Assembly: GCF_002806975.1 (NCBI RefSeq)
Contig: NZ_NIHD01000001.1
Span: forward strand, 310,001-374,000
Reading direction: 5' to 3'
DNA: 64,000 bases
DNA from: Marinobacter aromaticivorans
GTDB taxonomy: Bacteria; Pseudomonadota; Gammaproteobacteria; Pseudomonadales; Oleiphilaceae
The notes under the pieces are model-generated. The model was given only the letters and a program-made list of their open reading frames with translations, was not told the origin of the DNA and ran no database searches. Position 1 is the stretch's first letter, and the number at the start of each line of letters is the position of its first letter. Shown here piece after piece: positions 26,276 through 34,400 of the stretch. The position numbers and the translations under genes are program-made.

Positions 26276-27082
26276 TCACATACCGGCGTGGGTGCTCTCG
26301 AAAATCTTGTCTGCAGAAGCAGCAACAAACCCGTTATAAAGGCTGCCATCGGGTTTCGGGTAACGCAGGGCAAATTCGTAAAAGCAGCTGGGGATAGCCA
26401 TGGTCCGGTCGCTGAACTGCACAGGAACCCGGTCGGCCATGGTGGATGACTGCTCAAGAAGATCCTCGGGCGAGCCTTTCACTTCCCCGCCGGAGGCATT
26501 TACGGTGAAGCCGTTGTCTTTCAGCAACTGATTTATTTCGGCGACGGTTTTGTAGTTTTGCAGGTGATTAACGCTCACAGTAAAGTGATTGGCCCGATAG
26601 CCCCACGCCGCCAGCCAGGCCGCATACTCGCTCTCCTCCAGCAGGTTTAGGTAGGTGGTGTAATCCAGATCCCAATGCCTGCCGGAGTACAGGAAGTTGT
26701 CTGCCTTAACCTGCTCCGGCTTTACCTCTGCTACCAGTTTTTGGACCGTTTGTTGCAGCGCCGCTGAGCACTGTTCTGTCAGCAGTTCTGAGATGAATAC
26801 CCTCGGGGCATCCGGGTCATCGTGCTCGTAGTGCCTGGCGTAGAGTTTTTTGCCTTTAAAGTGGTATTCGCCCCCTTCGCGGTATCCCAGCGCAAGAAAA
26901 TGTTCCGCGAGCGCATCCAGGCCCACAGGGGCAAGGTTGAAGGTTCGCAGGGCAATATGATCGTTAATGATTGTGTGGCCTTCCTCGGCGCCCAGAATCC
27001 GGTGGATTTGCGCAGCCGAGGGTGTGACCCCCTGATAGTTGTGCCAGAGCTTCTCGAACAGGGTGTTTCGATCAGTATGCAT
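26276..27082 (-). CDS. DUF1338 family protein (short form of the 2-oxoadipate dioxygenase/decarboxylase family)
   Basis: A 268-residue protein with possible metal-ligand sites in INDHIALRTF, RANHFTVSVNHL and CFYEFALRYP, matching the HxH...E pattern of the Fe(II) enzymes HglS/YdcJ. Those long forms are about 450 residues; this is roughly the first half-length type. Its start lies inside the end of astA (11-bp overlap), so it is translated with that gene. Similar short DUF1338 genes are recalled beside arginine-succinylation genes elsewhere. Reaction here is unknown; a 2-oxoacid decarboxylation is a guess. Confidence 0.8.
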   Translation of the reverse strand: MHTDRNTLFEKLWHNYQGVTPSAAQIHRILGAEEGHTIINDHIALRTFNLAPVGLDALAEHFLALGYREGGEYHFKGKKLYARHYEHDDPDAPRVFISELLTEQCSAALQQTVQKLVAEVKPEQVKADNFLYSGRHWDLDYTTYLNLLEESEYAAWLAAWGYRANHFTVSVNHLQNYKTVAEINQLLKDNGFTVNASGGEVKGSPEDLLEQSSTMADRVPVQFSDRTMAIPSCFYEFALRYPKPDGSLYNGFVAASADKIFESTHAGM

Positions 27083-28214
27083 AATGTGACTCCGTGGCCG
27101 GGGTTGGGGTTGCCGCAGGCATAGTCTGGCCTAGCGGCAAAGTGGTTGCCAGGTGCCCGTCTGCAATGCGCAGTTTCTCCGCCAGGGCGGAAGTAATCAT
27201 CAGGTTGTGGGTGCTCTGTTTGTCCGAGCTTTGAAACCAGGATGCGCCCGGGGTGATGACGGTTGCCCGAAAATCGACCGTTGCTGTGTTTGTTACGATC
27301 ATGGCCCCGTTCTGTGCAGAACTGGCATGTTCGTATCGACCGTTGCTACCTGTGCTTATTTTGCCCGTCTCAGGGCCAACGCTAACCTTGCATAAAGAGG
27401 AGGATTTCACGCTGTTAATATCTGCCAGGGCACATTCCACTGTTGGCCCTGCATCAAAGAGGTCAATGAAGCCTTTATGCTGAAATCCCTCGGCTTCCAG
27501 TATCCGCAACGCTGGCCGTGTGTGCTCGTGCACCTGGCTGATAACCGCCCGCGCCTCCGGGCTCATAAGGCACGTGTAGAGAGGGTGGGATGGCATCAGT
27601 TCGTCAATGAAATCCGTATAGCCAGAGCCGACCAGGTGAGTGGCGCGGCTAAACTCCATATCAACGAAATGCGTCTTCAGCCAGTCCCAGAACGGCGATT
27701 GGCCCGCGTCGTTACATACACCGCGCATCTCCGCGATGATTTTGGTTGAAAAGCGTTCCGGGTGCAGCGCCATAAACAGGAAACGCACTCTGGATAACAG
27801 TTTGCCCGCGTTGGCACGGCGGAATTCCGGGCGCAGATAAAGCGAGCAGATTTCAGAGTAGCCGGTGTAGTGATTGCAACGGGTGAGGGTTTCCACGCTT
27901 TGGCGAAGGTCAAGATCCCGGGAATGATGGACCACCGTATTGCGCCGGAAATGATAAAGCGGTCGGGTATGCCCCGTATTTGCCTCGATGCCGGTGGTGC
28001 CCAGAATGTCGCCGGTGGTTTCATCCTCGAGCACGAACAGGTAGTGCTCATCGCCGGGGCTGGTTACCTTGCGCTCAAAGCTGGCCATGGAGTGGGCAAT
28101 CTTGCGCGCCAGCGCCGCCCTGTCGGGCATCAGGGATGTAAACCCCGGGCCGGATTCCTCGGCTATCTGAACCAGGGTATTCAGGTCTCTTTGGGTAATG
28201 GGGCGAATGATCAT
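27072..28214 (-). CDS. astA: Arginine N-succinyltransferase
   Basis: A 380-residue protein from the ATG at 28214 (MIIRPITQRDLNTLVQIAEESGPG). It transfers succinyl from succinyl-CoA to the alpha-amino group of arginine or ornithine, the first step of the AST pathway. Typical AstA stretches are EICSLYLRPEFRR, SRVRFLFMALHPERF, and the substrate region MEFSRATHLVGSGYTDFIDELMP. The other ast genes (astB, astD, astE, astC) are not in the window; instead the next coupled gene is DUF1338. The Lrp regulator at 28331 is divergent and is a probable controller. Confidence 0.93.
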   Translation of the reverse strand: MIIRPITQRDLNTLVQIAEESGPGFTSLMPDRAALARKIAHSMASFERKVTSPGDEHYLFVLEDETTGDILGTTGIEANTGHTRPLYHFRRNTVVHHSRDLDLRQSVETLTRCNHYTGYSEICSLYLRPEFRRANAGKLLSRVRFLFMALHPERFSTKIIAEMRGVCNDAGQSPFWDWLKTHFVDMEFSRATHLVGSGYTDFIDELMPSHPLYTCLMSPEARAVISQVHEHTRPALRILEAEGFQHKGFIDLFDAGPTVECALADINSVKSSSLCKVSVGPETGKISTGSNGRYEHASSAQNGAMIVTNTATVDFRATVITPGASWFQSSDKQSTHNLMITSALAEKLRIADGHLATTLPLGQTMPAATPTPATESHYAY

Positions 28215-28330
28215 GGGCTGCAACCTGATGTTGTTTCGCAACAGTATGCCGCGAGGTTGCGCCAGTTTGCAGATGCAGTTTGACCGTAATGCGCTATGAT
28301 CGTTTCAGAATAACGAAAGGATTTGCCAAA

Positions 28331-28759
28331 ATGATTGAAAATAAAGACCAGAAGCTGCTTATGCTGTTGCGTCAGAATGCCCGGGTCAGCATTACGGAAC
28401 TGGCCAGAGCCTTGAACCTTTCGCGTTCAACGGTGCAAAACAGGATAGCCCGGCTGGAAGCCAGTGGGGTGATTGCCGGGTATGCGGTGCAGTTAGGGGG
28501 CGATTATTCTTCCAGCCAGGTAGAAGCCCACGTATCAATAAAGGTGGCACAGAAGCTGACGGCGCGAACCAATACCGCGCTTGAAGGCATCTGCCAGGTA
28601 GCACAACTGTTTTCGGTTAGCGGTGAGTACGATCTTATCGCGATTGTGCAGGCACAGTCTCTGGAAGAGTTGAGTGCTGTGCTGGATGAGATCGGTAATC
28701 TTGAGGGTGTCGAGCGGACCAACTCCGCGGTGGTGCTGGAAACCCGCTTTCGGCGTTAG
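28331..28759 (+). CDS. Lrp/AsnC-family transcriptional regulator
   Basis: A 142-residue protein starting at the ATG at 28331 after AAAGGA. It has an N-terminal winged helix (ARVSITELARALNLSRSTVQNRIARL at about residues 15-40) and a C-terminal RAM domain with VSGEYDLIAIVQAQ. It is divergent from astA across about 116 bp, an arrangement typical of amino-acid-responsive local regulators. Regulation of the astA-DUF1338 pair by arginine or a derived metabolite is inferred. Confidence 0.85.
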   Translation: MIENKDQKLLMLLRQNARVSITELARALNLSRSTVQNRIARLEASGVIAGYAVQLGGDYSSSQVEAHVSIKVAQKLTARTNTALEGICQVAQLFSVSGEYDLIAIVQAQSLEELSAVLDEIGNLEGVERTNSAVVLETRFRR

Positions 28760-28813
28760 AGGCTTTCCAGCACCCACTCATATCATGATTCCATAACGCC
28801 AGGACCCGGATGT

Positions 28814-28921
28814 TCAGGAACCCAGCATGCCCGCAAAGGCTGTGTAGAGGAATGCAGCTGAACCCAGCAGGATTAAACCCCAGGCCGGGAAGATAAGGAC
28901 AGAGCGAGTCGATTGTCTCAT
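28814..28921 (-). CDS. 35-residue small membrane protein
   Basis: A short frame with an excellent AGGAG ribosome-binding site 7 bases before the ATG. The product starts MRQSTRSVLIFPAWGLI and ends AFAGMLGS; a basic N-terminus is followed by one hydrophobic helix of about 20 residues. This is the pattern of single-span bacterial small proteins. I do not recognise it. It lies alone between the Lrp gene and the acyl-CoA synthetase gene. Confidence 0.5.
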   Translation of the reverse strand: MRQSTRSVLIFPAWGLILLGSAAFLYTAFAGMLGS

Positions 28922-29122
28922 GGCGGTCTCCTATGAGTGATGGAATTCGATACGCTTGATGAATAACCTTAGATCAATCTTGATTAATGTCACGAAAAAA
29001 ATTCAGATTTTGGGATGCTGGATTGGAATTTTGGGGTGGATTGGCCAATAAAGCGGGTGTTTAATGCTATTGAGCTCTTGCCAAATCCGGTTAATACTAC
29101 AATAAAGTGAATCCGGATTCCG

Positions 29123-29170
29123 ATGTTGGCTGATGCTGAGTTGGCTGGTATTGAATTAGCTGGTGCTTAG
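29123..29170 (+). repeat. Three tandem 15-bp repeats; also a 15-codon frame
   Basis: Bases 29126-29140, 29141-29155 and 29156-29170 are imperfect copies of TTGGCTGATGCTGAG. Preceded by ATG at 29123 and ending in TAG, they can be read as a 15-residue peptide MLADAELAGIELAGA. No good ribosome-binding site is seen. It ends 44 bp upstream of the acyl-CoA synthetase start, so it could be part of a regulatory leader. The rest of 28922-29214 is AT-rich and shows nothing else I can name. Confidence 0.4.
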
Positions 29171-29214
29171 TTAAATGAGTGCCGACAGACGATAACAACA
29201 ACAAGGAGTTTCTA

Positions 29215-30897
29215 ATGGCAGTGGACCCCCGCAGGCAAACCTCTTTGCACTGTTTGTATTACTGGGCAGAACAGAACCCGGGAAAAACGTACCTGACTCA
29301 GCCGTACCCCGATGGTTCGGTGGAGGATATAACCTGGAAGCAGGCTGCAGACCAGGTTTCACGCATGGCTGCTCATCTCAGAAGCCTTGGGCTGCCCAAG
29401 GGCAGCAATATCGCCATTCTGGGCAAGAACAGCGCGCACTGGATACTGTCGGATCTTGCTATCTGGGCAGCAGGGCACGTATCTGTACCCTTGTATCCCA
29501 CACTCAATGGTGAATCGGCTGCCTACATTCTCGAACATAGCGAGGCCAAATTACTGTTTCTGGGGAAACTCGATGGCACAGCGGATGGCTGGAACGATAT
29601 AAAAGGGCGTCTTCCTGCAGATCTTCCCATTATTTCCCTGCCTATGTCCCCCAGAAACGACACGCCCAAATGGCTGGATGTCATTGCAGAATATGAGCCG
29701 GCAACGCCGGAGCTACCGGACCCTGATGCCCTGGCTACCATAGCCTATACCTCGGGCAGTACGGGGCGGCCCAAGGGTGTGATGCACAGTTTTCGGGCCA
29801 TGATGTCGGTTGCGGACGGTTTACAGCAGATGTTTACTGCCACTTCAGGCGACCGCATGTTGTCATACCTGCCCCTGGCCCACGTTGCCGAGCGCGCGGC
29901 GGTTGAAACCCAATCATTGTACTTCGGCTTCCACGTTTACTTCGCCAATACCCTGGAGACCTTTCAGCAGGACCTGCAGCGTGCCCGGCCAACCCTGTTT
30001 TTCTCGGTTCCCCGCCTGTGGATGAAGTTCTACCTTGGGGTTAATGCCAAATTGCCGCCCAAAAAACAGAGATTGCTGTTCAGCATTCCGCTAGTGCGTT
30101 CAATGGTGAAAAAGAAAGTGCTCAGGCAACTGGGGCTGGACCACTGCCGGGCCGCCCTAACGGGTGCGGCGCCCTTGTCGGAAGAGATTATCACCTGGTA
30201 CCGGAGTCTCGGGCTGGAATTGCTGGAGGTTTACGGTATGACGGAGAACTTCGGTTACTCCCATGCCAGCCGGCCCGGGCAGGCCCGGATTGGTTATGTG
30301 GGCGTGACAAACCCCGGCGTGGAGCATCGTATTGGTGAAGGCGGTGAGTTACAGGTCAGAAGCCCCGGTATGATGCTGGGGTACTATCGTAACGAAGAGA
30401 AAACCCGTGAAGATGTTACCGATGACGGTTTTCTGAAAACCGGAGACATGGGTGAGATAAATTCTGACGGTTATCTGACGATTACCGGCAGGGTAAAAGA
30501 CCTGTTCAAAACCTCAAAAGGCAAATATGTGGTGCCGGTGCCCATTGAAAACCGGTTCAATCATCCATCAGTTGAAGTTGTCTGCGTGGCCGGCGCCAAC
30601 CAGCCCCAGCCCTGTTTGATGCTGCTGCTCTCCGAGGATATACGGGAGGCGCTTGCAACCGGCATGGAGCGGGATGAGCTGGAGCAGGAGCTGGAAGACG
30701 AACTGAAGGCGGTAAACCAGAGTTGTGAAGCCCACGAGAAAATCGCATTCGTGGTTGTGGTCAAGGAGCCCTGGTCCGTGGAAAACGGAATGCTGACGCC
30801 CACCATGAAGATCAAGCGGAATGTAATAGAGGATGTTTACAGTCGCAGGATGGACCAGTGGTTTGAGCAGAACAAGAAGGTGATCTGGGAGTTTTGA
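29215..30897 (+). CDS. AMP-forming acyl-CoA synthetase (long-chain type)
   Basis: A 560-residue ANL-superfamily enzyme from the ATG at 29215, after AAGGAG. The P-loop-like AMP signature IAYTSGSTGRPKGVMHS is at about residue 176; LLEVYGMTENFGYSH and GFLKTGDMGEINSDGYLTITGRVKD follow, with the hinge at about residue 425. It activates carboxylic acids, probably fatty acids, to acyl-CoA. An Asp/Glu-rich C-terminal region precedes the catalytic Lys region (MLTPTMKIKRNVI). It stands as a single gene with a leader described at 29123-29170. Confidence 0.93.
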   Translation: MAVDPRRQTSLHCLYYWAEQNPGKTYLTQPYPDGSVEDITWKQAADQVSRMAAHLRSLGLPKGSNIAILGKNSAHWILSDLAIWAAGHVSVPLYPTLNGESAAYILEHSEAKLLFLGKLDGTADGWNDIKGRLPADLPIISLPMSPRNDTPKWLDVIAEYEPATPELPDPDALATIAYTSGSTGRPKGVMHSFRAMMSVADGLQQMFTATSGDRMLSYLPLAHVAERAAVETQSLYFGFHVYFANTLETFQQDLQRARPTLFFSVPRLWMKFYLGVNAKLPPKKQRLLFSIPLVRSMVKKKVLRQLGLDHCRAALTGAAPLSEEIITWYRSLGLELLEVYGMTENFGYSHASRPGQARIGYVGVTNPGVEHRIGEGGELQVRSPGMMLGYYRNEEKTREDVTDDGFLKTGDMGEINSDGYLTITGRVKDLFKTSKGKYVVPVPIENRFNHPSVEVVCVAGANQPQPCLMLLLSEDIREALATGMERDELEQELEDELKAVNQSCEAHEKIAFVVVVKEPWSVENGMLTPTMKIKRNVIEDVYSRRMDQWFEQNKKVIWEF

Positions 30898-30960
30898 ACC
30901 TGGCGGTCGAAACGCCGACAGATTCCTTGAGAATGGTCGGCGTATTCAGTGTGGCTTCAA

Positions 30961-31152
30961 TCAGTGGCCGCCCTGAACCTGAGCGACATCTGTTACTGCT
31001 GCAGTCTTGCGGTTGAATGAGCGCAATTTCCGGCTTACAAACTGTGTTGCCATTTTAGCGGCTGCACGGGTGTACTGGCTTCTCACCTCAACACTATTGT
31101 GGAGGACACTGGACGGCAGCGGGTGAACGGTTGCGATATGCTTTTGAGCCAT
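30961..31152 (-). CDS. 63-residue basic protein, unknown
   Basis: A small frame with a strong AGGAGG ribosome-binding site before ATG 31152. The product is basic in its middle (YTRAAAKMATQFVSRKLRSFNRK), soluble in character, and starts MAQKHIATVHPLP. I do not recognise it. Its divergent neighbour is a LysR gene whose start lies 140 bp away. The strong ribosome-binding site is the main argument that it is real. Confidence 0.55.
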   Translation of the reverse strand: MAQKHIATVHPLPSSVLHNSVEVRSQYTRAAAKMATQFVSRKLRSFNRKTAAVTDVAQVQGGH

Positions 31153-31292
31153 AGCGACTTCCTCCTTATCTGGTGAGTTGCTATTTGTGTGTGACTAAAG
31201 ATATTTGCTGAATTTACGTTGAATTATAGGGGTATTTTTTTGCAGTGTGAATACGTTAAACTCCGTACTCATGTTGCAAATATGCAGTAACT

Positions 31293-32192
31293 ATGGACTG
31301 GGATTATCTTCGATATATACATGCTCTGGCAATAGGTGGAACTCTCGCAAAAGCCGGAGAAATACTGGGCGTGCATCAAACCACGGTTCTGCGCCGGCTG
31401 GACCAGATGGAAGAATCGCTGGGGGTGCAGTTTTTCGAGCGCAACCGGGACGGACTGAAGCTCACTCCGGTAGGAGAAACGGCCTTCCGTGATGCCGAAA
31501 AGCTTGCGATAGAGATGGAAAATCTCGAGCGCAAGCTGGTGGGGCAGGATGCTGCGCCAGTAGGAAAGGTGCGCCTGGCCGCCGAAGACACCATGATGAG
31601 CGAGTTGCTGGGATCGGTTCTGGCTGAACTGGTGCGGGAGTTTCCGGATATTGAACTGGAAGTGCTCACCGATAACGACGTGACCAATCTTACGCACCGG
31701 GAAGCGGATCTTACCCTGCGCCCCGAGAACAAACCCCAGGCAACGCTGGAGGGCGAGCGAATAGCGGCGATCGAGTCTGCGGTATACGGTTCCGCCAGCT
31801 ACTGCCGGCGCCACCGCAATATGGATATCGAGAACCACCCCGAAGACTGCCTCTGGATCATTCCGGATGACACCTTCAGCCACCTCGCCACCGGTCGGTG
31901 GTATCGCAAACACCTGAAGAACGCCACATCTGTTATCCGTTGTAACAGCTTGCACGCCATGCATGCCCTGGCCCGTGCAGGGGCCGGGCTTGCAGTTTTG
32001 CCGTGTTATCTGGGGGAAGGCACCAAAGAACTGCGCCGTCTTTCAGACCCGCTTGAAGGCGAAAGTGTCGACCTGTGGGTGCATGTAAACCAGGACACGC
32101 AGCAAATGGCCAGGGTTCGTATTGTGATGGAGTTTCTGGTTGACCGGCTGCGGGCCCAGGCGTCGGCAATCGAGTTCAGCCCGACACCATGA
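31293..32192 (+). CDS. LysR-family transcriptional regulator
   Basis: A 299-residue protein with the N-terminal helix-turn-helix (WDYLRYIHALAIGGTLAKAG, then LGVHQTTVLRRLDQMEE) and a type 2 periplasmic-binding-like effector domain. The effector domain has no assigned ligand. It reads away from the 63-residue gene and convergently with the transglycosylase gene that follows, so no target operon is obvious. The ribosome-binding site is weak. Confidence 0.9.
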   Translation: MDWDYLRYIHALAIGGTLAKAGEILGVHQTTVLRRLDQMEESLGVQFFERNRDGLKLTPVGETAFRDAEKLAIEMENLERKLVGQDAAPVGKVRLAAEDTMMSELLGSVLAELVREFPDIELEVLTDNDVTNLTHREADLTLRPENKPQATLEGERIAAIESAVYGSASYCRRHRNMDIENHPEDCLWIIPDDTFSHLATGRWYRKHLKNATSVIRCNSLHAMHALARAGAGLAVLPCYLGEGTKELRRLSDPLEGESVDLWVHVNQDTQQMARVRIVMEFLVDRLRAQASAIEFSPTP

Positions 32193-32200
32193 CCACCGTG

Positions 32201-32941
32201 TCAGCCACAGAACGGCCAGAACTGATACCAGCGCCAGCACTGGAATTCCTGCTCACAGGCCTTGAGCTGGTTGTCGTATCGGAAAGCGCGCGTCTGAACC
32301 CGTGACGCCAGGGCTGTAACAGCAGGTTTTCGTTCAAACGTCCTGCGAGCGTAGCCGCCACGGCCTTCGTGGTAGGCCAGGTAAAGCTGGCGCGGGTTAT
32401 GGAAGGGAATACCAAGCTGGCGGTGGGTCAGGTGGTTGTACCAGCCCACAAAATCCAGCGCATACTCCATGTCAGTGCGCACCGTAAACAGGCCATCGCC
32501 GTTGGCTGCAAGGTATTCTCCCCAGGCGGGATCCAGTGCCTGTGCATAGCCGTAGGCTGTGGTTGGTCGGGTCCAGGGTATGAAGCCCCAAAGCCGGGTT
32601 CTCGGTGGCCGGGCGTGGCTGCGGAATGATGACTCGTAGTATACAAAGGCCATCTGGGTGGCAATGGGTGTTCCCCAGCGTTCCTGGGAGTCTTTTGCGT
32701 AGTCGTACCACACGGTGTGCTCGCGAAAAATATCGCACAGATCGTCGGGATTAACGGGCGGATCCGGGGCAAGCAGGCTGAAGCGCAGTGTTGCCCAGGT
32801 GCCAATAACCAAACCCAGCACGGGAAGCCCGTACCATTTCAGGCGGGATCGCCAGCGGGCACGGCGAGCCGGGCGCTTTCTTGTGCGCGGACCAACAGGC
32901 CTCCAGAATTTCCCTACCAAACTGTCATCTCCGGAACCCAT
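32201..32941 (-). CDS. Membrane-anchored transglycosylase SLT-domain protein
   Basis: A 246-residue protein. A very basic N-terminus (RTRKRPARRARWRSRLK) precedes a single membrane helix (LPVLGLVIGTWATLRFSLL), followed by a lysozyme-like domain with the catalytic Glu in FVYYESSFRSHARPP, then GYAQALDPAWGEY and LAYHEGRGGYARRTF. This layout matches a family of Slt-type lipoprotein-like transglycosylases in gammaproteobacteria. It should cut peptidoglycan from the periplasmic side. It is divergent from the DUF2059-like gene. Confidence 0.8.
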   Translation of the reverse strand: MGSGDDSLVGKFWRPVGPRTRKRPARRARWRSRLKWYGLPVLGLVIGTWATLRFSLLAPDPPVNPDDLCDIFREHTVWYDYAKDSQERWGTPIATQMAFVYYESSFRSHARPPRTRLWGFIPWTRPTTAYGYAQALDPAWGEYLAANGDGLFTVRTDMEYALDFVGWYNHLTHRQLGIPFHNPRQLYLAYHEGRGGYARRTFERKPAVTALASRVQTRAFRYDNQLKACEQEFQCWRWYQFWPFCG

Positions 32942-33009
32942 GGATTGCTTGCTCAGGGAAGGGTGCGCGTGTCATAAACGCAGCATCCATCAAACAGGAT
33001 GATAGTGAA

Positions 33010-33828
33010 ATGAAGCTTGGCACCCTAGTTAAACCTCTTTTAATCACCGGTCTTTTTCTGGCCGGCCCAGCCATGGCTGCGCCCAGCGCCCAGCAGGTTC
33101 TGTCGGCATCGCCCATCGACGACATTGTGGATCGCTACCCCGCCATGATGAGTGAGGGCATTCGCGAAGGCATGAAGCGCAACCCGCAACTCCCGCCCAT
33201 GGTTGCAGATACCATCGGCTATATTGTTACCAACAGCTTTCGTGCGGCGGATATAGAGCAGCAAATTGTGAATAATCTGGAGCGCGACCTCTCCGGAAAG
33301 CAGCTTGCAGCCGTAGAAAGCTGGTACCAGACGCCGGTGGCCCGGAAAATCTCGGCGGCGGAAATCGCGGCTTCTGACCCCGCCACCTGGCAGCAGATCC
33401 AGGCCAGGGCTCCGGAGTTGAACAAAAAGTATAAAGGCACGGATCGCGCCAAGATGTTCGAGCGGTTCGACCGCGCAGCACGGGCCACTGAAAGCGCTGT
33501 TGATACCAGTATTGCCGTACAGCTTGGCTTGGCAACCGCCATGGGGGCGTTCAGCAACGATTCGGCCAACTATGATGAGCTTAAACGGAATATTGAAAGC
33601 CAGCGCGGTAAAATCCGGGGTATTGTTGAGCAGCAGGTGTATGACAGCTACCTGCACACCTACGAAAAAATCAGTATCCAGGAGATGGGGCTGTATATCG
33701 ACTTCCTGGAAAGCGGCCCGGGTTCCGCATTTTCAGAAAGTGTGACCCGGAGTATTCAGCAGGCGATTACCGACCCGATTGAATCCATTGGTAACCAGAT
33801 GGCGCGGTTTCTTGCCCCGCAAAAGTAG
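33010..33828 (+). CDS. Exported DUF2059-like protein
   Basis: A 272-residue protein from the ATG at 33010. It has a Sec signal peptide (LLITGLFLAGPAMA), and the mature part is helical, with an early DUF2059-like stretch (FRAADIEQQIVNNLERDLS followed by ESWYQTPVARKISAAE). DUF2059 members are periplasmic proteins of unknown function. An upstream extension of 43 codons in the same frame overlaps the divergent transglycosylase and lacks a signal peptide, so it is not used. A terminator hairpin follows at 33862. Confidence 0.75.
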   Translation: MKLGTLVKPLLITGLFLAGPAMAAPSAQQVLSASPIDDIVDRYPAMMSEGIREGMKRNPQLPPMVADTIGYIVTNSFRAADIEQQIVNNLERDLSGKQLAAVESWYQTPVARKISAAEIAASDPATWQQIQARAPELNKKYKGTDRAKMFERFDRAARATESAVDTSIAVQLGLATAMGAFSNDSANYDELKRNIESQRGKIRGIVEQQVYDSYLHTYEKISIQEMGLYIDFLESGPGSAFSESVTRSIQQAITDPIESIGNQMARFLAPQK

Positions 33829-33861
33829 GACGGGCGCTCAGAAGAGTGCTATCGCCTGAGA

Positions 33862-33892
33862 GACTGGCTCCTGATTATTTCAGGAGCCAGTC
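33862..33892. terminator. Terminator-like hairpin between convergent genes
   Basis: A perfect 13-bp inverted repeat (GACTGGCTCCTGA) with a 5-base loop lies between the ends of the DUF2059-like and ppiC genes. There is no long T run, but the position and strength suit a shared terminator. Confidence 0.75.
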
Positions 33893-33938
33893 AATCGTTC
33901 GCTGCAGGGGATTACCTGTGCTCGCGACTGAAGATCTC

Positions 33939-34217
33939 TTAGCTGCGGCTGGTCACTTCCAGCAGATGATAGCCAAACTGGGTTTTCACCGGCCCGAGAA
34001 CCTTGTTGACTTCACCGCTGAAGACCACTTTATCGAACTCCGGAACCATCTGGCCGGGGCCGAATGAGCCCAGGTCGCCGCCGTTACGGCCGGACGGGCA
34101 GGAGGAGTGCTGCTTCGCGACTTCGGCGAAATCCTTGCCACCTTCGATTTCTTTTTTCAGCTCTTCACATTTTGCTTCGCTGTCTACCAGAATGTGGCGT
34201 GCGGTTGCCTGTGTCAT
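33939..34217 (-). CDS. ppiC: Peptidyl-prolyl cis-trans isomerase, parvulin type
   Basis: A 92-residue single-domain parvulin starting after AAGGA. It holds the signature ARHILVDSEAKCEELKKEI, then FAEVAKQHSSCPSGRNGGDLG, FGPGQMVPEFDKVVF and TQFGYHLLEVTSRS. It catalyses isomerisation of peptide bonds before proline in the cytoplasm. Length and motifs match PpiC of E. coli. It is alone, ending toward the hairpin at 33862-33892. Confidence 0.95.
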   Translation of the reverse strand: MTQATARHILVDSEAKCEELKKEIEGGKDFAEVAKQHSSCPSGRNGGDLGSFGPGQMVPEFDKVVFSGEVNKVLGPVKTQFGYHLLEVTSRS

Positions 34218-34400
34218 GGTGATTGTCCTTGAATAAAATGAATGGGTACCTCAGAGGGGGAATGCTGCCCTTACCCTGCGCTTGAGGCAAGCCCTTTTTA
34301 TGGGGGTTTCTGCGGTCTCACAGTTACCACCGCAAACCTGTACAATGCGCGCTTTCTCTAGCCGGCCCGGCGCTGGCCCCCACATATACAGGTTTGTTTC

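Noticed and set aside
29126..29170. Start of a CRISPR-like repeat array
   Set aside because: Repeats are 15 bp, tandem without spacers and only three; no cas gene is present in the window.
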